Of a DNA stretch of 60,391 nt, positions 1 to 7,331 are shown piece by piece. Position numbers and translations under genes: made by a program. Every line of letters starts with the position of its first letter. Position 1 is the first letter of the stretch. The notes under the pieces were generated by a model, which was not told the DNA's origin, searched no databases, and saw only the letters and a list, made by a program, of their open reading frames with translations. The DNA is from a virus. The DNA lies in IMG/VR virus record IMGVR_UViG_3300015371_000036, positions 1 through 60,391 of that record; one strand, given 5' to 3'.

Positions 1-123
1 ACCAATGCGAGCTCTGCCAACGCCGCGAGCACGAGGCTGTCGTGCTTTTTCGGCTGCACCTTCGGGAAGACCTTCGCGACCCTGCCGTCGGGCCCGACGA
101 TCACGGTGGTGCGCAGCACGCCC
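1..123 (-). pseudogene. bcp: C-terminal half of host bcp peroxiredoxin, cut by the prophage
   Basis: Reading the minus strand from 123 to 1 gives an open frame GVLRTTVIVGPDG-RVAKVFPKVQPKKHDSLVLAALAEL. This is the C-terminal part of Bcp/PrxQ, a thiol peroxidase that reduces hydroperoxides with thioredoxin. The frame runs off the window edge. The N-terminal half lies at 60391-60236, and joining the two at the GCCC core restores YGKKYMG-VLRTTVIV without loss. In this lysogen the half has no start codon of its own and is probably not translated. The interruption and the family are seen directly; loss of function is inferred. Confidence 0.9.
120..123. other. attL core (GCCC)
   Basis: GCCC at 120-123 is the only sequence shared at both host-phage junctions. 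Left junction: cagcac-GCCC-gtctagcg; right junction: ccccag-GCCC-atgtactt. The deduced attB is cagcac-GCCC-atgtactt inside bcp, and attP is ccccag-GCCC-gtctagcg. A very short core is normal for large serine integrases, which exchange at a central dinucleotide. The integrase gene begins 57 bases inside. Confidence 0.85.
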
Positions 124-180
124 GTCTAGCGTTCTTAGTGCCATACTAGGTAGCGGACTGGCCGGAAACGGAGCGAGCAA

Positions 181-1713
181 ATGGAGACGTTTGCGGCAGT
201 CCTGCGGGTCAGCCAGATGGGCGACCGCAAGGTCGACGACGACCGCTTTCATTCGACCGACGACCAGGTCGAAGACGTCGAAGCGTGGGCGGCCCGACGA
301 GGTGCCCGCCTCGACATCCTTGAGCCGGAGCTGAACGTCTCCGGTGGCCTGCCAATCGCCCAGCGGCCCAGCCTGCTGCAGGCGGTTGAGGGCATTGAGG
401 CCGGTCGGTATGCCGGCCTGGTTGTGGCCTACCTCAGCCGGATGGGCCGGAATATCGAGGAGCAGCTTGAGGTCTGGGCGCGGATCGAGGCCGCCGGGGG
501 CGAGGTGGTCTCGGTCCAGGAGGGCATTGACAAGACGACGATGCATTCCACCGGGAAGCTGCAGCGCAACCTGCTGATTGCGATCAACACGCACCAGCGC
601 GAACAGTCCGCCGAGGGTTGGCTGCGGCGACGGCAGCACGCCACGGAGGCAGGCATCTGGCAGGCACCCAAAGTGCCGCGCGGCTACGTCAAGGGCGACG
701 ATCGGCGACTGACGCCCGGCCCCGACGCCCCCCTGGTGCATTCTGCATTCGCGGAAATCCTGGCGGGGACGGCGACGGCCCGCCAGCTCGCGTTGGGATC
801 GCTGAAGATGTCGATTAGCGGAGTGCGGCAGATGCTGCGCAATCGGGTCTACATCGGCGAGGTCAACGTCGCGCCGTTCTCGAACCCGAACGCGCATCCG
901 GCGATCGTCGAGCGGGCGCTTTTCGATGCCGTGCAGCGGAAGCTCGACGAAGGCGTTAGGCCCGGCCGGAAAAAGACCGGCGATTCGGAGCCGCGACCCG
1001 TGGCGCTTCTCGCGGGTCTTGTCCGCTGCGCAAGCTGCGGCCATCTCATGCACCGGGGGACCGGGAATGAGCGGCAGGGGTTCAGCTACAAATGCCGCGG
1101 GCACTTCAGTGGCGGCACCTGCCCCGCTACGAGCAGCGTGACCTGCAAGACCCTTGACCGCTACGTCGAAACGATCGCGCTGAACGAGCTGGAGCGGCTC
1201 CAGGTTGAAGCCAGCGATTCGGTTAGCGAGGTCCGTGCGGCTCAGGAGACGGTTGACGCAGCGGAGTTGGAGTTGACCAGCTACCTGGAGGCGGTCAGCG
1301 CGACGGAGATAGGCGCAGAGGCATTCGCGGCCGGAGCGCGGAAGCGGCGCGAGACCATCGAGGCGGCCAAGGACAATCTGTACGCCGCCATGAATCGCCA
1401 GCCGGCCAACGCGGTCGAGGGGACCGGGGCCGAAGTTTGGGGGGCGCTGAACGATCAAGAGCGGAACTCCCTCCTACGAGGTCTCCTCGACGGGGTCGTT
1501 ATCAGGCCGGCCGGCCGCGGGCAGTTGGTCCCGATCGAGGACCGCGCCCGGGTCATCGCTCAGGGCACCGGCACCGCGATCTTCGGCGAGCGAGTCACCG
1601 CCGGAAGGGCGATGGGATGCCGGCCGATCCTCTTCCCGGACGTGGACGCCGTAGGCGTGCTCAGCGTCCCGGTTCGAGAGGATCGCCTGGAGCCGGCGGG
1701 CAGCGCTTGCTAG
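181..1713 (+). CDS. int: large serine recombinase (phage integrase)
   Basis: This 510-residue protein carries out site-specific integration and excision at attP/attB. The N-terminal resolvase domain has the catalytic serine in LRVSQMGD (S11) and the arginine motif SRMGR (R87, R90). It is followed by the recombinase domain (about 160-260: QAPKVPRGYV, RNRVYIGEV, AIVERALFD). A zinc ribbon then follows (RCASCGH at about 281 and YKCRGHFSGGTC at about 305), then a coiled coil (about 345-410) and a C-terminal tail. Length and order match phage serine integrases such as phiC31 Int. It reads away from attL, directly beside the attachment site. A separate directionality factor would be needed for excision and is not identified. 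Confidence 0.96.
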   Translation: METFAAVLRVSQMGDRKVDDDRFHSTDDQVEDVEAWAARRGARLDILEPELNVSGGLPIAQRPSLLQAVEGIEAGRYAGLVVAYLSRMGRNIEEQLEVWARIEAAGGEVVSVQEGIDKTTMHSTGKLQRNLLIAINTHQREQSAEGWLRRRQHATEAGIWQAPKVPRGYVKGDDRRLTPGPDAPLVHSAFAEILAGTATARQLALGSLKMSISGVRQMLRNRVYIGEVNVAPFSNPNAHPAIVERALFDAVQRKLDEGVRPGRKKTGDSEPRPVALLAGLVRCASCGHLMHRGTGNERQGFSYKCRGHFSGGTCPATSSVTCKTLDRYVETIALNELERLQVEASDSVSEVRAAQETVDAAELELTSYLEAVSATEIGAEAFAAGARKRRETIEAAKDNLYAAMNRQPANAVEGTGAEVWGALNDQERNSLLRGLLDGVVIRPAGRGQLVPIEDRARVIAQGTGTAIFGERVTAGRAMGCRPILFPDVDAVGVLSVPVREDRLEPAGSAC

Positions 1714-1974
1714 ATGCTCGGGGCCGTCCTCGCGGGCGCGCGGGGACGGCCGCCGGACCGGCGGGAGGCGCTTCAGGGCCAAGCCCTCGGTGATTTTGGT
1801 CTTCGTTCTGCTCATGCTGCTGGTTTGGCCTTATGGCAGGCGCACCTACAAGGCGCGCCGCAGAACTTGCAGCTTCGGCGGCATCTCTCGTGGTGGCCGT
1901 GGTGGCAGGCCGTCGATAGGTAGGCGTGGACGGGGGTGGCCTGCCGGCGATCGGCGAGACGGGGAATCGAGTCG

Positions 1975-2445
1975 TCAGGCATCGGGCCTCGCGTTGTCGA
2001 GCGTTTGGTAGTAGAAGCGATGCAAGAAGGGCAGGGCGAACGGGTCCAGGCCGTCTCGCCACATTTGCCAAGCCCACAGCGCCCGACCGGATCTCCCGTT
2101 GCCGTCGAGGAATGGATGAAGGCACTCGTACTCGACGTGCGCCTGCCAGGGCGTTCGCTCGCAGCAGTTGACCGAGATCAACAGCTCGCGCAGGCCCTCC
2201 ACTACGGCGATCCCACCCGGCGGCGGGATGCGCTGGCCGACGATCACGTCCATGCCGAACTGCCCCCGTAGCCTGCCCCGCCGGTCCGTGCAGACGGCCA
2301 CGAGGTTCTCTAGGTCGGCGACCTCGATGGCCGGAAGGTCCAGAAATGCCTCGTGCGCCGCGATCTCCCGCTCGGTTGGGGGCCTGCTGATGCCCTCGAC
2401 ACGGTTGCTTTCGGCGACGAAGCGCGAGAGGTCTCCCCTAGCCAC
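1975..2445 (-). CDS. Fic-domain protein, self-inhibited class
   Basis: This 156-residue protein contains the Fic catalytic loop HPFLDGNGRSGR (residues 110-121), a full match to HPFx[D/E]GNGRxxR. Fic enzymes transfer AMP or other phosphate-linked groups from nucleotides to target hydroxyls. An N-terminal SNRVEG at residues 13-18 fits the inhibitory motif [S/T]xxxE[G/N] that blocks the active site in class II Fic proteins, so it may need no separate antitoxin. Its start overlaps the end of the upstream 171-residue gene by 8 bases, so the two are translationally coupled. A role in host takeover, exclusion or lysogen fitness is inference. Confidence 0.9.
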   Translation of the reverse strand: MARGDLSRFVAESNRVEGISRPPTEREIAAHEAFLDLPAIEVADLENLVAVCTDRRGRLRGQFGMDVIVGQRIPPPGGIAVVEGLRELLISVNCCERTPWQAHVEYECLHPFLDGNGRSGRALWAWQMWRDGLDPFALPFLHRFYYQTLDNARPDA

Positions 2446-2953
2446 CCTCCCCTTCGTCCACCGCGGCGGCGACCGCCCGCATGACTGAGGTCAACCTGGG
2501 GCGCGCCAGCTCGCTCGCCAGGGCCGCCTCGCCGGCTTTGACCGCTCGTTTGCTAAGCAGCGCGTGCTCCCACTTCTCGCGAAACATCGGCACGGCGGAG
2601 TCGACCGTCACGGCTGCGAGCTTCGTGATGCCCGGCGCGGGCGGCGCGGTCCCGATCGCCCGCCGGTAGGCAGCCGCCACCGCCTCCTTCGCTTCATCTG
2701 CCGGTCCCTCGCCTTCCGCGACCGCCGCCGCGGCCATCTCCAAGATGCCGGAGACCGAGGTCGTAGACGAGGCGTAGGCGTCCTCTGCGACAGCGACCAC
2801 GCGAGCGCCGGTCAGCTCGCGCCCCCAACCCGCGAACAGAAGCGGGCCTGCGGTCTCGACGGCCATTTTCGCGAGCGCCCGAGAGCCTGGCGGGGGCGGC
2901 TCGGTGTCAATCTCGCGGAAGTACGCCTCTATGGCCGCTTCGATGATCTTCAT
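2438..2953 (-). CDS. hypothetical protein upstream of Fic
   Basis: This 171-residue Ala/Glu-rich, probably helical protein is not recognised. It appears to hold an internal repeat: PPPPGSRALAKMAVETAGPLLF near residue 20 resembles PAPGITKLAAVTVDSAVPMF near residue 105. Each copy is followed by a KR/Y-rich helix and an LExAAAAVAEGEG- or MRAVAAAVDEGEG-like segment. It overlaps the Fic start by 8 bases and is preceded by about 195 non-coding bases. It could be a partner of the Fic enzyme, but the Fic protein has its own inhibitory motif, so this is not required. Confidence 0.7.
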   Translation of the reverse strand: MKIIEAAIEAYFREIDTEPPPPGSRALAKMAVETAGPLLFAGWGRELTGARVVAVAEDAYASSTTSVSGILEMAAAAVAEGEGPADEAKEAVAAAYRRAIGTAPPAPGITKLAAVTVDSAVPMFREKWEHALLSKRAVKAGEAALASELARPRLTSVMRAVAAAVDEGEGG

Positions 2954-3148
2954 TTTTCACCTCGGCGCGACAACGCGCGCAGGACTAGACGCTCTCGGCG
3001 CATCTGGGGCCTTCTCTCTCCCCGCCCAGTTAGGCCGTGGCTCAGGAGTACCGCAATTGCCTCCGCTCCTCCGCGTCACCACAAGCGGATTCCCGACGTT
3101 GTATTCAAGCAGACCCGCTAGCAAAATATCCCTGCTTTTTTTAGGAAA

Positions 3149-3463
3149 TCAGCGGTCTCCCGTAGACAGATCGTCCAACGCCGCCGCGAGGACGTGCCGC
3201 TGCCGATGGGTCACTAGGCCAAGGCGTCGCTGATGGCTGACGCTGGCCAGGGCCGTCAACTGGTTGACGCGAACCTTGCCGACGCCCGGCTGTGCCTTCA
3301 GCAGCTCCTCGACGGTTATGCCCTCCAGCCAGTCGGGAAGGTCACGACGGAGAACGGTGGCGACGTCCGTGGTGCCGGCCTTGATTTCCCGCTTGAGCTG
3401 CGTGCGGGCCAAGCGGACCCGATTGGCATTCGCGAGGGCGTCGAGTGGTTGCCGGCCGGTCAT
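3149..3463 (-). CDS. actinobacterial-type integration host factor (mIHF-like)
   Basis: The 104-residue product starts at the ATG at 3463, which overlaps the upstream stop as ATGA. ALANANRVRLARTQLKREIKAG followed by LLKAQPGVGKVRVNQLTALASVS matches mIHF, with its N-terminal helix and helix-two-turn-helix DNA-binding fold. mIHF is a nucleoid protein of actinobacteria, first known as a host factor for mycobacteriophage L5 integration. A phage copy could bend DNA for integration, replication or early transcription. It is last in a compact operon with the helicase loader and replisome organiser. Longer in-frame starts are possible but lie within the upstream gene and look like antisense translation. 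Confidence 0.88.
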   Translation of the reverse strand: MTGRQPLDALANANRVRLARTQLKREIKAGTTDVATVLRRDLPDWLEGITVEELLKAQPGVGKVRVNQLTALASVSHQRRLGLVTHRQRHVLAAALDDLSTGDR

Positions 3464-4023
3464 GCCGAGGCCCTCTCGGGAAGCGCCCGCCGCAACGCCG
3501 CCTCGAGCCGGCGCGGTCCCCTCTCCAGTCCGCGAAGGCCGGCGCTGGGCAGGCCCGCGTAGGCATCGTCGTGGCGGCGCTCCCGGCAGACGGCCTTGTA
3601 AATCTCGCGGAACTGGGCGCGCACGGTGCCCTCTTCGGCGATGAGGTAGCCGCTCTGAGCCTCGAACCCGAAGCGGCGGGCCGCCTCGGCAACGGCCGGG
3701 GATCGCTCCCCCAGGTAGGCATAGAACGCCCGCGGCTCGTAGTGGATCGAGTGCTTCCAGAGCGCCTCGCGGACCAGCCGCCACGCCTCGCCGTGGTCAG
3801 GGTCGTCGCGGCTCAGCTCGGAGACCTTCGCCAAGAGCTGTGCGCCGTTCGGTGGGAACTCCCTCCCGTCCCGATAGATCGCCTCGGCCGCCACCCGAAC
3901 CTGGGGACCGGGAAGGTGTTTCACGTCCTCATACCACTTCGCGATCGACTCCCTTGGGATCGTCGCGTGCGGCCAGTTCACCCGCATGGCCTGAACGACC
4001 TCGATCCATTCCGGGCGGGTCAA
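3460..4023 (-). CDS. helicase loader, G39P-like
   Basis: The 187-residue protein has an N-terminal region (MTRPEWIEVVQAMRVNWPHATIP...WYEDVKHLPGPQVRVAAEAIYRDGREFPPNGAQLL) with the helical pattern of SPP1 G39P-type loaders, which bring the replicative helicase to the phage origin. The C-terminal half (about 110-187) is basic and may contact DNA or partners. It is coupled by 4-base overlaps to the organiser upstream and to mIHF downstream. No helicase was seen in the phage, so the client is probably host DnaB. Assignment rests on pattern and neighbours. Confidence 0.7.
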   Translation of the reverse strand: MTRPEWIEVVQAMRVNWPHATIPRESIAKWYEDVKHLPGPQVRVAAEAIYRDGREFPPNGAQLLAKVSELSRDDPDHGEAWRLVREALWKHSIHYEPRAFYAYLGERSPAVAEAARRFGFEAQSGYLIAEEGTVRAQFREIYKAVCRERRHDDAYAGLPSAGLRGLERGPRRLEAALRRALPERASA

Positions 4024-4736
4024 GTGGCACCTTCCTCGGCGAGCAAGCGCTGGCGCTCCGCCTCCAGCTCACTCAAGTCCTCGGAGAGGGCCGAAGACCC
4101 CCCGCGGCGGGGCTGCCGGGCAAGCTGGATGTAGCGCTCGACCTTCGAGGCCCGCAGGATCGTGTCGGGGACGTCGTGCCCGTGCTCTCGACAGAACTCG
4201 TCGCCGTGGCAGCCGATCGTGGCGAGCTTCAGGTCGTCCAGGCTCCGCCCTTCCTTCCGCCTCGCGGCGAAGGCTTCCCGCGATGGCTTGGAGCCGCGTA
4301 CCCCCACACGCCCCGTGCAGACCCGGTAGTGCCCTAGCCAGTCCTCGAACTCCGAGACCGACCCCGGACCCGATCCCGGCGTCACGTCCTCTGTCACGGG
4401 TGACTCACGTTCGCGGTCACGCTGGCGACGCTTGCGGTCTCGATTCCCCGACCGCCGTGCCTCGATTTCCTCTGGCGTGAGGTTGTAGTCGTGGAAGTCG
4501 TGGATCACGAAGTCCGAGCCGTCCCGCGCCCAGAGGCCGGCGTCAACGAGTTGCTGCGGTGCGGTCCCGTCGTCGCCGACGATTCGGCCGAGCACCCACT
4601 TCTCCGGGAGCCGGCCGCGCGTCCCGTTGTCTGCCGAGTAGCTGAGGCCCAGGGCAAAGAGGCCGAGTGCGGCTAGATTCACCTGCATCGGCTTCGGGTG
4701 GTGGTGGAACGTGTCGTCAAGCCTGGCCCACGTCAT
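4020..4736 (-). CDS. phage replisome organiser / DnaD-like initiation protein
   Basis: The 238-residue protein opens with MTWARLDDTFHHHPKPMQ, then AALGLFALGLSYSADNGTRGRLPEKWVLGRIVG. This is the winged-helix start typical of phage replisome organisers that bind the origin. FVIHDFHDYNLTPEEIEARR is followed by a basic linker RRSGNRDRKRRQRDRERE near residue 95. The C-terminal half contains EFEDWLGHYRVCTGRVGVRGSKP. It is followed by the loader with an ATGA overlap, a classic organiser-loader pair. Confidence 0.78.
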   Translation of the reverse strand: MTWARLDDTFHHHPKPMQVNLAALGLFALGLSYSADNGTRGRLPEKWVLGRIVGDDGTAPQQLVDAGLWARDGSDFVIHDFHDYNLTPEEIEARRSGNRDRKRRQRDRERESPVTEDVTPGSGPGSVSEFEDWLGHYRVCTGRVGVRGSKPSREAFAARRKEGRSLDDLKLATIGCHGDEFCREHGHDVPDTILRASKVERYIQLARQPRRGGSSALSEDLSELEAERQRLLAEEGAT

Positions 4737-4742
4737 TCGGCG

Positions 4743-5069
4743 TCACCTGGGCCGCCACGTCTGCCCGTGATAGGGCGAGCCGTTCGGGACCAGGCCGAGA
4801 GCGAAGATGCCTCGCTTGTCGTCCCCCAGCACCTCGTACAGAAGCTCCAGGTCGGTATCGAGGGACGCGGCAGCGTTAGCTTCGCCCGCCGATCGACGCC
4901 GCTGGCGCATCCGGGAGGTGCCCTGGATTTCCCCGGCGGTTGCGAGGGCGCGCTGAAGAGCGCGCAAGGTGCGTGCCTTTTTTCCTCGTCGTGCCCGCTT
5001 CCTGGGGGGCCGGGTCGCGCGCCGCGCGTTACCCGCAGGTTGTGCTCGTGGCCCCCTATCCGGGGGCAC
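4743..5069 (-). CDS. small basic hypothetical protein
   Basis: I choose the GTG at 5069 because a strong ribosome site GGAGGAGCC lies directly before it. This gives 108 residues. The first half is very basic (RRATRPPRKRARRGKKARTLRAL). The second half, LDTDLELLYEVLGDDKRGIFALGLVPNG, is clearly coding in character. The stop lies six bases before the organiser gene. A shorter form from the ATG at 4910 (55 residues) is possible but lacks a ribosome site. Function unknown. Confidence 0.6.
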   Translation of the reverse strand: MPPDRGPRAQPAGNARRATRPPRKRARRGKKARTLRALQRALATAGEIQGTSRMRQRRRSAGEANAAASLDTDLELLYEVLGDDKRGIFALGLVPNGSPYHGQTWRPR

Positions 5070-5313
5070 GGCTCCTCCGCTCGGGGGCGGTGTGCCCCCG
5101 CTTCTCCACGAAACGGCGGGCCTTCATCGCTGTCCGCTTGTGCGGCGCGTCCCTCGGCCCGACGCAGGCGTGGACGCCGGGCGCGTAGCCGATCGGCAGC
5201 TTCCCGACGCGGCCACAAACGTCGCAGCAGGGCAGATCCACTTCGAGGGGCGCTGCCACTTGACCGCCACCCTCGCCAGTTCTACCTCGAACACCCTCGA
5301 CACGGCGATTCAT
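5056..5313 (-). CDS. small zinc-finger protein, first gene of leftward early operon
   Basis: The 85-residue product has PCCDVCGRVGKLPIGYAPGVHACVGPRDAPHKR, a likely zinc-binding knuckle (CxxC plus downstream Cys/His), then a basic tail. It begins just left of the operator palindrome at 5339-5355, so it is probably the first gene of the repressed leftward operon. It overlaps the next gene by 14 bases. The precise function is unknown; a regulatory or DNA-binding role is inferred. Confidence 0.6.
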   Translation of the reverse strand: MNRRVEGVRGRTGEGGGQVAAPLEVDLPCCDVCGRVGKLPIGYAPGVHACVGPRDAPHKRTAMKARRFVEKRGHTAPERRSRAPG

Positions 5314-5338
5314 CGCGACGCAGGATAGCCCCGTTTTT

Positions 5339-5355
5339 ACGCAATCGGATTGCGT
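5339..5355. promoter_or_regulatory. operator palindrome O1
   Basis: ACGCAATCGGATTGCGT is a perfect inverted repeat with 7-base arms (ACGCAAT/ATTGCGT) and a 3-base centre. It is identical in its arms to the site at 5381-5397. It lies just upstream of the leftward early operon and is probably bound by the XRE regulator encoded at 5484. Confidence 0.8.
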
Positions 5356-5375
5356 CAAACGCAACGCCCTGCAAT

Positions 5376-5403
5376 TTGCGACGCAATCTAATTGCGTTAG
5401 GCT
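5376..5403 (+). promoter_or_regulatory. candidate rightward promoter with operator O2 in its spacer
   Basis: TTGCGA at 5376-5381 and TAGGCT at 5398-5403 form a -35/-10 pair with a 16-base spacer. The palindrome ACGCAAT-CTA-ATTGCGT (5381-5397) fills that spacer exactly, a classic repressor position. Centres of O1 and O2 are 42 bases apart, about four helical turns. A half-site ACGCAAC at 5359-5365 lies between them. The palindromes are plain in the sequence; the promoter call is a pattern match. Confidence 0.65.
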
Positions 5404-5483
5404 TCCGGGGAGCCGCCCGCCGCTATGGCGGGGGAGGGCGGCGTCAGATGGCAAGACCAAAACGGGGGAGGCGGAGGCGGCAC

Positions 5484-5885
5484 ATGGCCCAGACAGCGGA
5501 AAGCAAACCGGATTCGATAGTTGACCTGGAGGCAATTGCGAAACGTCTGCGCCGGCTGCGCTCGCGCACGGCGCTCTCCCAGCGCGCAACGGCGAAAGCG
5601 TCCGGCATCCCGCTGCGAACCCTCCAGACCTGGGAGGAAGCAAAGCGCCAGGCTGGCCGCAAGGGCTATGAGCGGATCGCGGCCTACTACTCCGAGACCC
5701 TCGGCGAAGTCGTCCCCTGGGAATGGATCGTCTTCAACCGGGTGCCGGGCGTCGAACTCGACCAGCTCCGAATGGAGTGGAGCGAGCAAATCAGGATCGA
5801 GGTCGCAGCGATGCGCGAGACCCTGAGGGCCGAAATCAGCAGCGAACTCAAGGCCGAGATGGGGACGGCGGGGACGGCCGCCTGA
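5484..5885 (+). CDS. XRE-family transcriptional regulator (probable switch repressor)
   Basis: The 133-residue protein has an N-terminal helix-turn-helix in IAKRLRRLRSRTALSQRATAKASGIPLRTLQTWEE (about 18-52). A middle region (YYSETLGEVVPWEWIVFNRVPG) and a C-terminal coiled coil (EWSEQIRIEVAAMRETLRAEISSELKAEM) suit dimerisation. The ATG at 5484 has GGAGGCGGAGG six bases before it. An in-frame ATG at 5448 would add an Arg-rich dozen residues. It sits directly downstream of the two identical palindromes and probably controls both divergent operons. It lacks a peptidase-like C-terminus, so LexA-type self-cleavage is not evident. Confidence 0.82.
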   Translation: MAQTAESKPDSIVDLEAIAKRLRRLRSRTALSQRATAKASGIPLRTLQTWEEAKRQAGRKGYERIAAYYSETLGEVVPWEWIVFNRVPGVELDQLRMEWSEQIRIEVAAMRETLRAEISSELKAEMGTAGTAA

Positions 5886-5886
5886 G

Positions 5887-6864
5887 ATGGCTACCGCCGC
5901 CGATAGAGCGCCCGCCCAGATCATCGAGGCGACCGTTGCGGACGTCGAACGAGGACGCGAGGAGGTGGCCGCAGAGCGCGACCGCCTCAGCAGCGAAGCG
6001 ACGGCCAAGGATCGGGAGGTTAAGACGGCTGACGCCGTGATCCAGGCCGCTCGCTCCTCCCTGAACCTCAACGGCAGCGGCGACGTGAACGCGATCGACC
6101 ACCCGTATCTGTCGGAGAAGATGATCGTGCGGGGGCGGAAGGCAATCGCGAAATTGCCGGCCGAGTTCACCATTCGGCAGCTCGCGGAAAAGATGCGGTG
6201 CTCCGAAGCGTCCGCCCGTAAGGTCATCGAGGCGTTTCTCGTGACGGGCTTCCTGGTCCTCCGCGCGAAGCGAATACCTGACGGCAATGCCAGCGCCCAG
6301 GTGGCCCAGCACTATGCGACGAAAGAGGCGGCCGGCGACCTTCCTGATCTCAACGGCGGAGCGCCACCTTCGCCCGTCGACGACGGGGCGGCTGCGATTG
6401 ACGCCTCGAAGCCCCCCTGGCTCCGCGAGCTTGTTCAACCCGTTGCGGACGAACGGCCGCGCCTTGAGGCGGAACTCAGGGAACGCGAGGCAGCGGTCCA
6501 GGAGAAGAAAAACGAGATCAAGGCCGCCGAACGCATGAGCGTCGCTGTGGGGTTTCCCCCGCGCGAGTCGACTCCCAACGGCACGTCGAAGGCCAAGGCG
6601 CAGAAAAAGGTAGTTCGGAAAGTTACCGAGCCGGTCCTTGCAAGAGCCTGGGAGGCGGTGCTGGTTGTAGCCGCAGATGGTCCCTTTACGGTCAGGCACG
6701 TCGGCGAAGCCGCCAAGCCGAAGCTCGACAACTCAACCGCGAAGGCGGCGCTGGAAATCTTCCGGTCCGAGGGCGAGGTCTTGCTCGTCGGCGAACGCAC
6801 CCCGAAAGACAGCGACCGCAAGGCCGCACACTACGAACTCGCTACGGAGGTTGATAGCCCGTGA
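5887..6864 (+). CDS. hypothetical DNA-binding protein with two winged-helix-like regions
   Basis: The 325-residue protein follows the regulator by one base. Residues about 85-125 (KLPAEFTIRQLAEKMRCSEASARKVIEAFLVTGFLVLR) and 255-300 (GPFTVRHVGEAAKPKLDNSTAKAALEIFRSEGEVLLVG) each look like a winged helix. Two Glu/Arg-rich coiled-coil stretches (about 15-55 and 190-225) separate or flank them. Such a layout suits a DNA-bridging or regulatory role. No catalytic motif is visible. Its stop overlaps the next start as GTGA. Confidence 0.65.
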   Translation: MATAADRAPAQIIEATVADVERGREEVAAERDRLSSEATAKDREVKTADAVIQAARSSLNLNGSGDVNAIDHPYLSEKMIVRGRKAIAKLPAEFTIRQLAEKMRCSEASARKVIEAFLVTGFLVLRAKRIPDGNASAQVAQHYATKEAAGDLPDLNGGAPPSPVDDGAAAIDASKPPWLRELVQPVADERPRLEAELREREAAVQEKKNEIKAAERMSVAVGFPPRESTPNGTSKAKAQKKVVRKVTEPVLARAWEAVLVVAADGPFTVRHVGEAAKPKLDNSTAKAALEIFRSEGEVLLVGERTPKDSDRKAAHYELATEVDSP

Positions 6865-7331
6865 CTTTGACGCTGGAAAACTTCTCTGACTCCGAGATTT
6901 GGGCCGCCTTCGATCGGGCCGCAGACGATGAAGGCCGAGCCGAATCTGCCGATATTGCCGGCGAGCTTCGCCTCGCCGACGACAACGCCACCGCGAGCGT
7001 CGGGCGCAAGTTCGCGTGGTACAGGAAGTACGGCTGGTTCGATCTGGAGGAGCGACGCTGGTTCTATACCGAGTGGGGGGAAATCCTCCGCAACCCCCAC
7101 AAGCTGACCACCGCCGGCCAGCGCGCCCTCGAAAACCTGGACGACAGCCAGCGGGTACTGGTCATGGACATACTCACGAAGGGCCTGGTGCATTCATCCC
7201 GCGAGGCCGCACACGCAGGACGCCGGGCATATGCGCACAATTTCGGGCTTCAGTTCCGCGATCCCACGATCAGTCGTCGTCGAAACGGAGGGAGGCGTAA
7301 GGCCGGCAGTCGGGGGCGGAGTGCGCGATGA
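6861..7331 (+). CDS. hypothetical protein
   Basis: This 156-residue product starts at a GTG overlapping the previous stop. MTLTLENFSDSEIWAAFDRAADDEGRAESADIAGELRLADD suggests a helical N-terminal domain related in feel to the winged-helix neighbour. WYRKYGWFDLEERRWFYTEWGEILRN follows, and the C-terminus is very basic (RRRNGGRRKAGSRGRSAR), suggesting nucleic-acid contact. It is not recognised. It overlaps the SLOG gene by 4 bases. Confidence 0.62.
   Translation: MTLTLENFSDSEIWAAFDRAADDEGRAESADIAGELRLADDNATASVGRKFAWYRKYGWFDLEERRWFYTEWGEILRNPHKLTTAGQRALENLDDSQRVLVMDILTKGLVHSSREAAHAGRRAYAHNFGLQFRDPTISRRRNGGRRKAGSRGRSAR

Noticed and set aside
1474-1815. Minus-strand ORF over the integrase C-terminus
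   Set aside because: It lies antisense to the integrase, is low-complexity Arg/Pro-rich and has no family pattern or ribosome site.
3149-3784. Longer mIHF frame of 211 residues
   Set aside because: The extra N-terminus is out-of-frame translation of the helicase loader gene; the ATGA overlap at 3463 decides the start.
4698-5885. Long plus-strand ORF of 395 residues ending in the XRE gene
   Set aside because: Its first 260 residues are antisense to the leftward early genes and cross the operator region; the true start is near 5448 or 5484.
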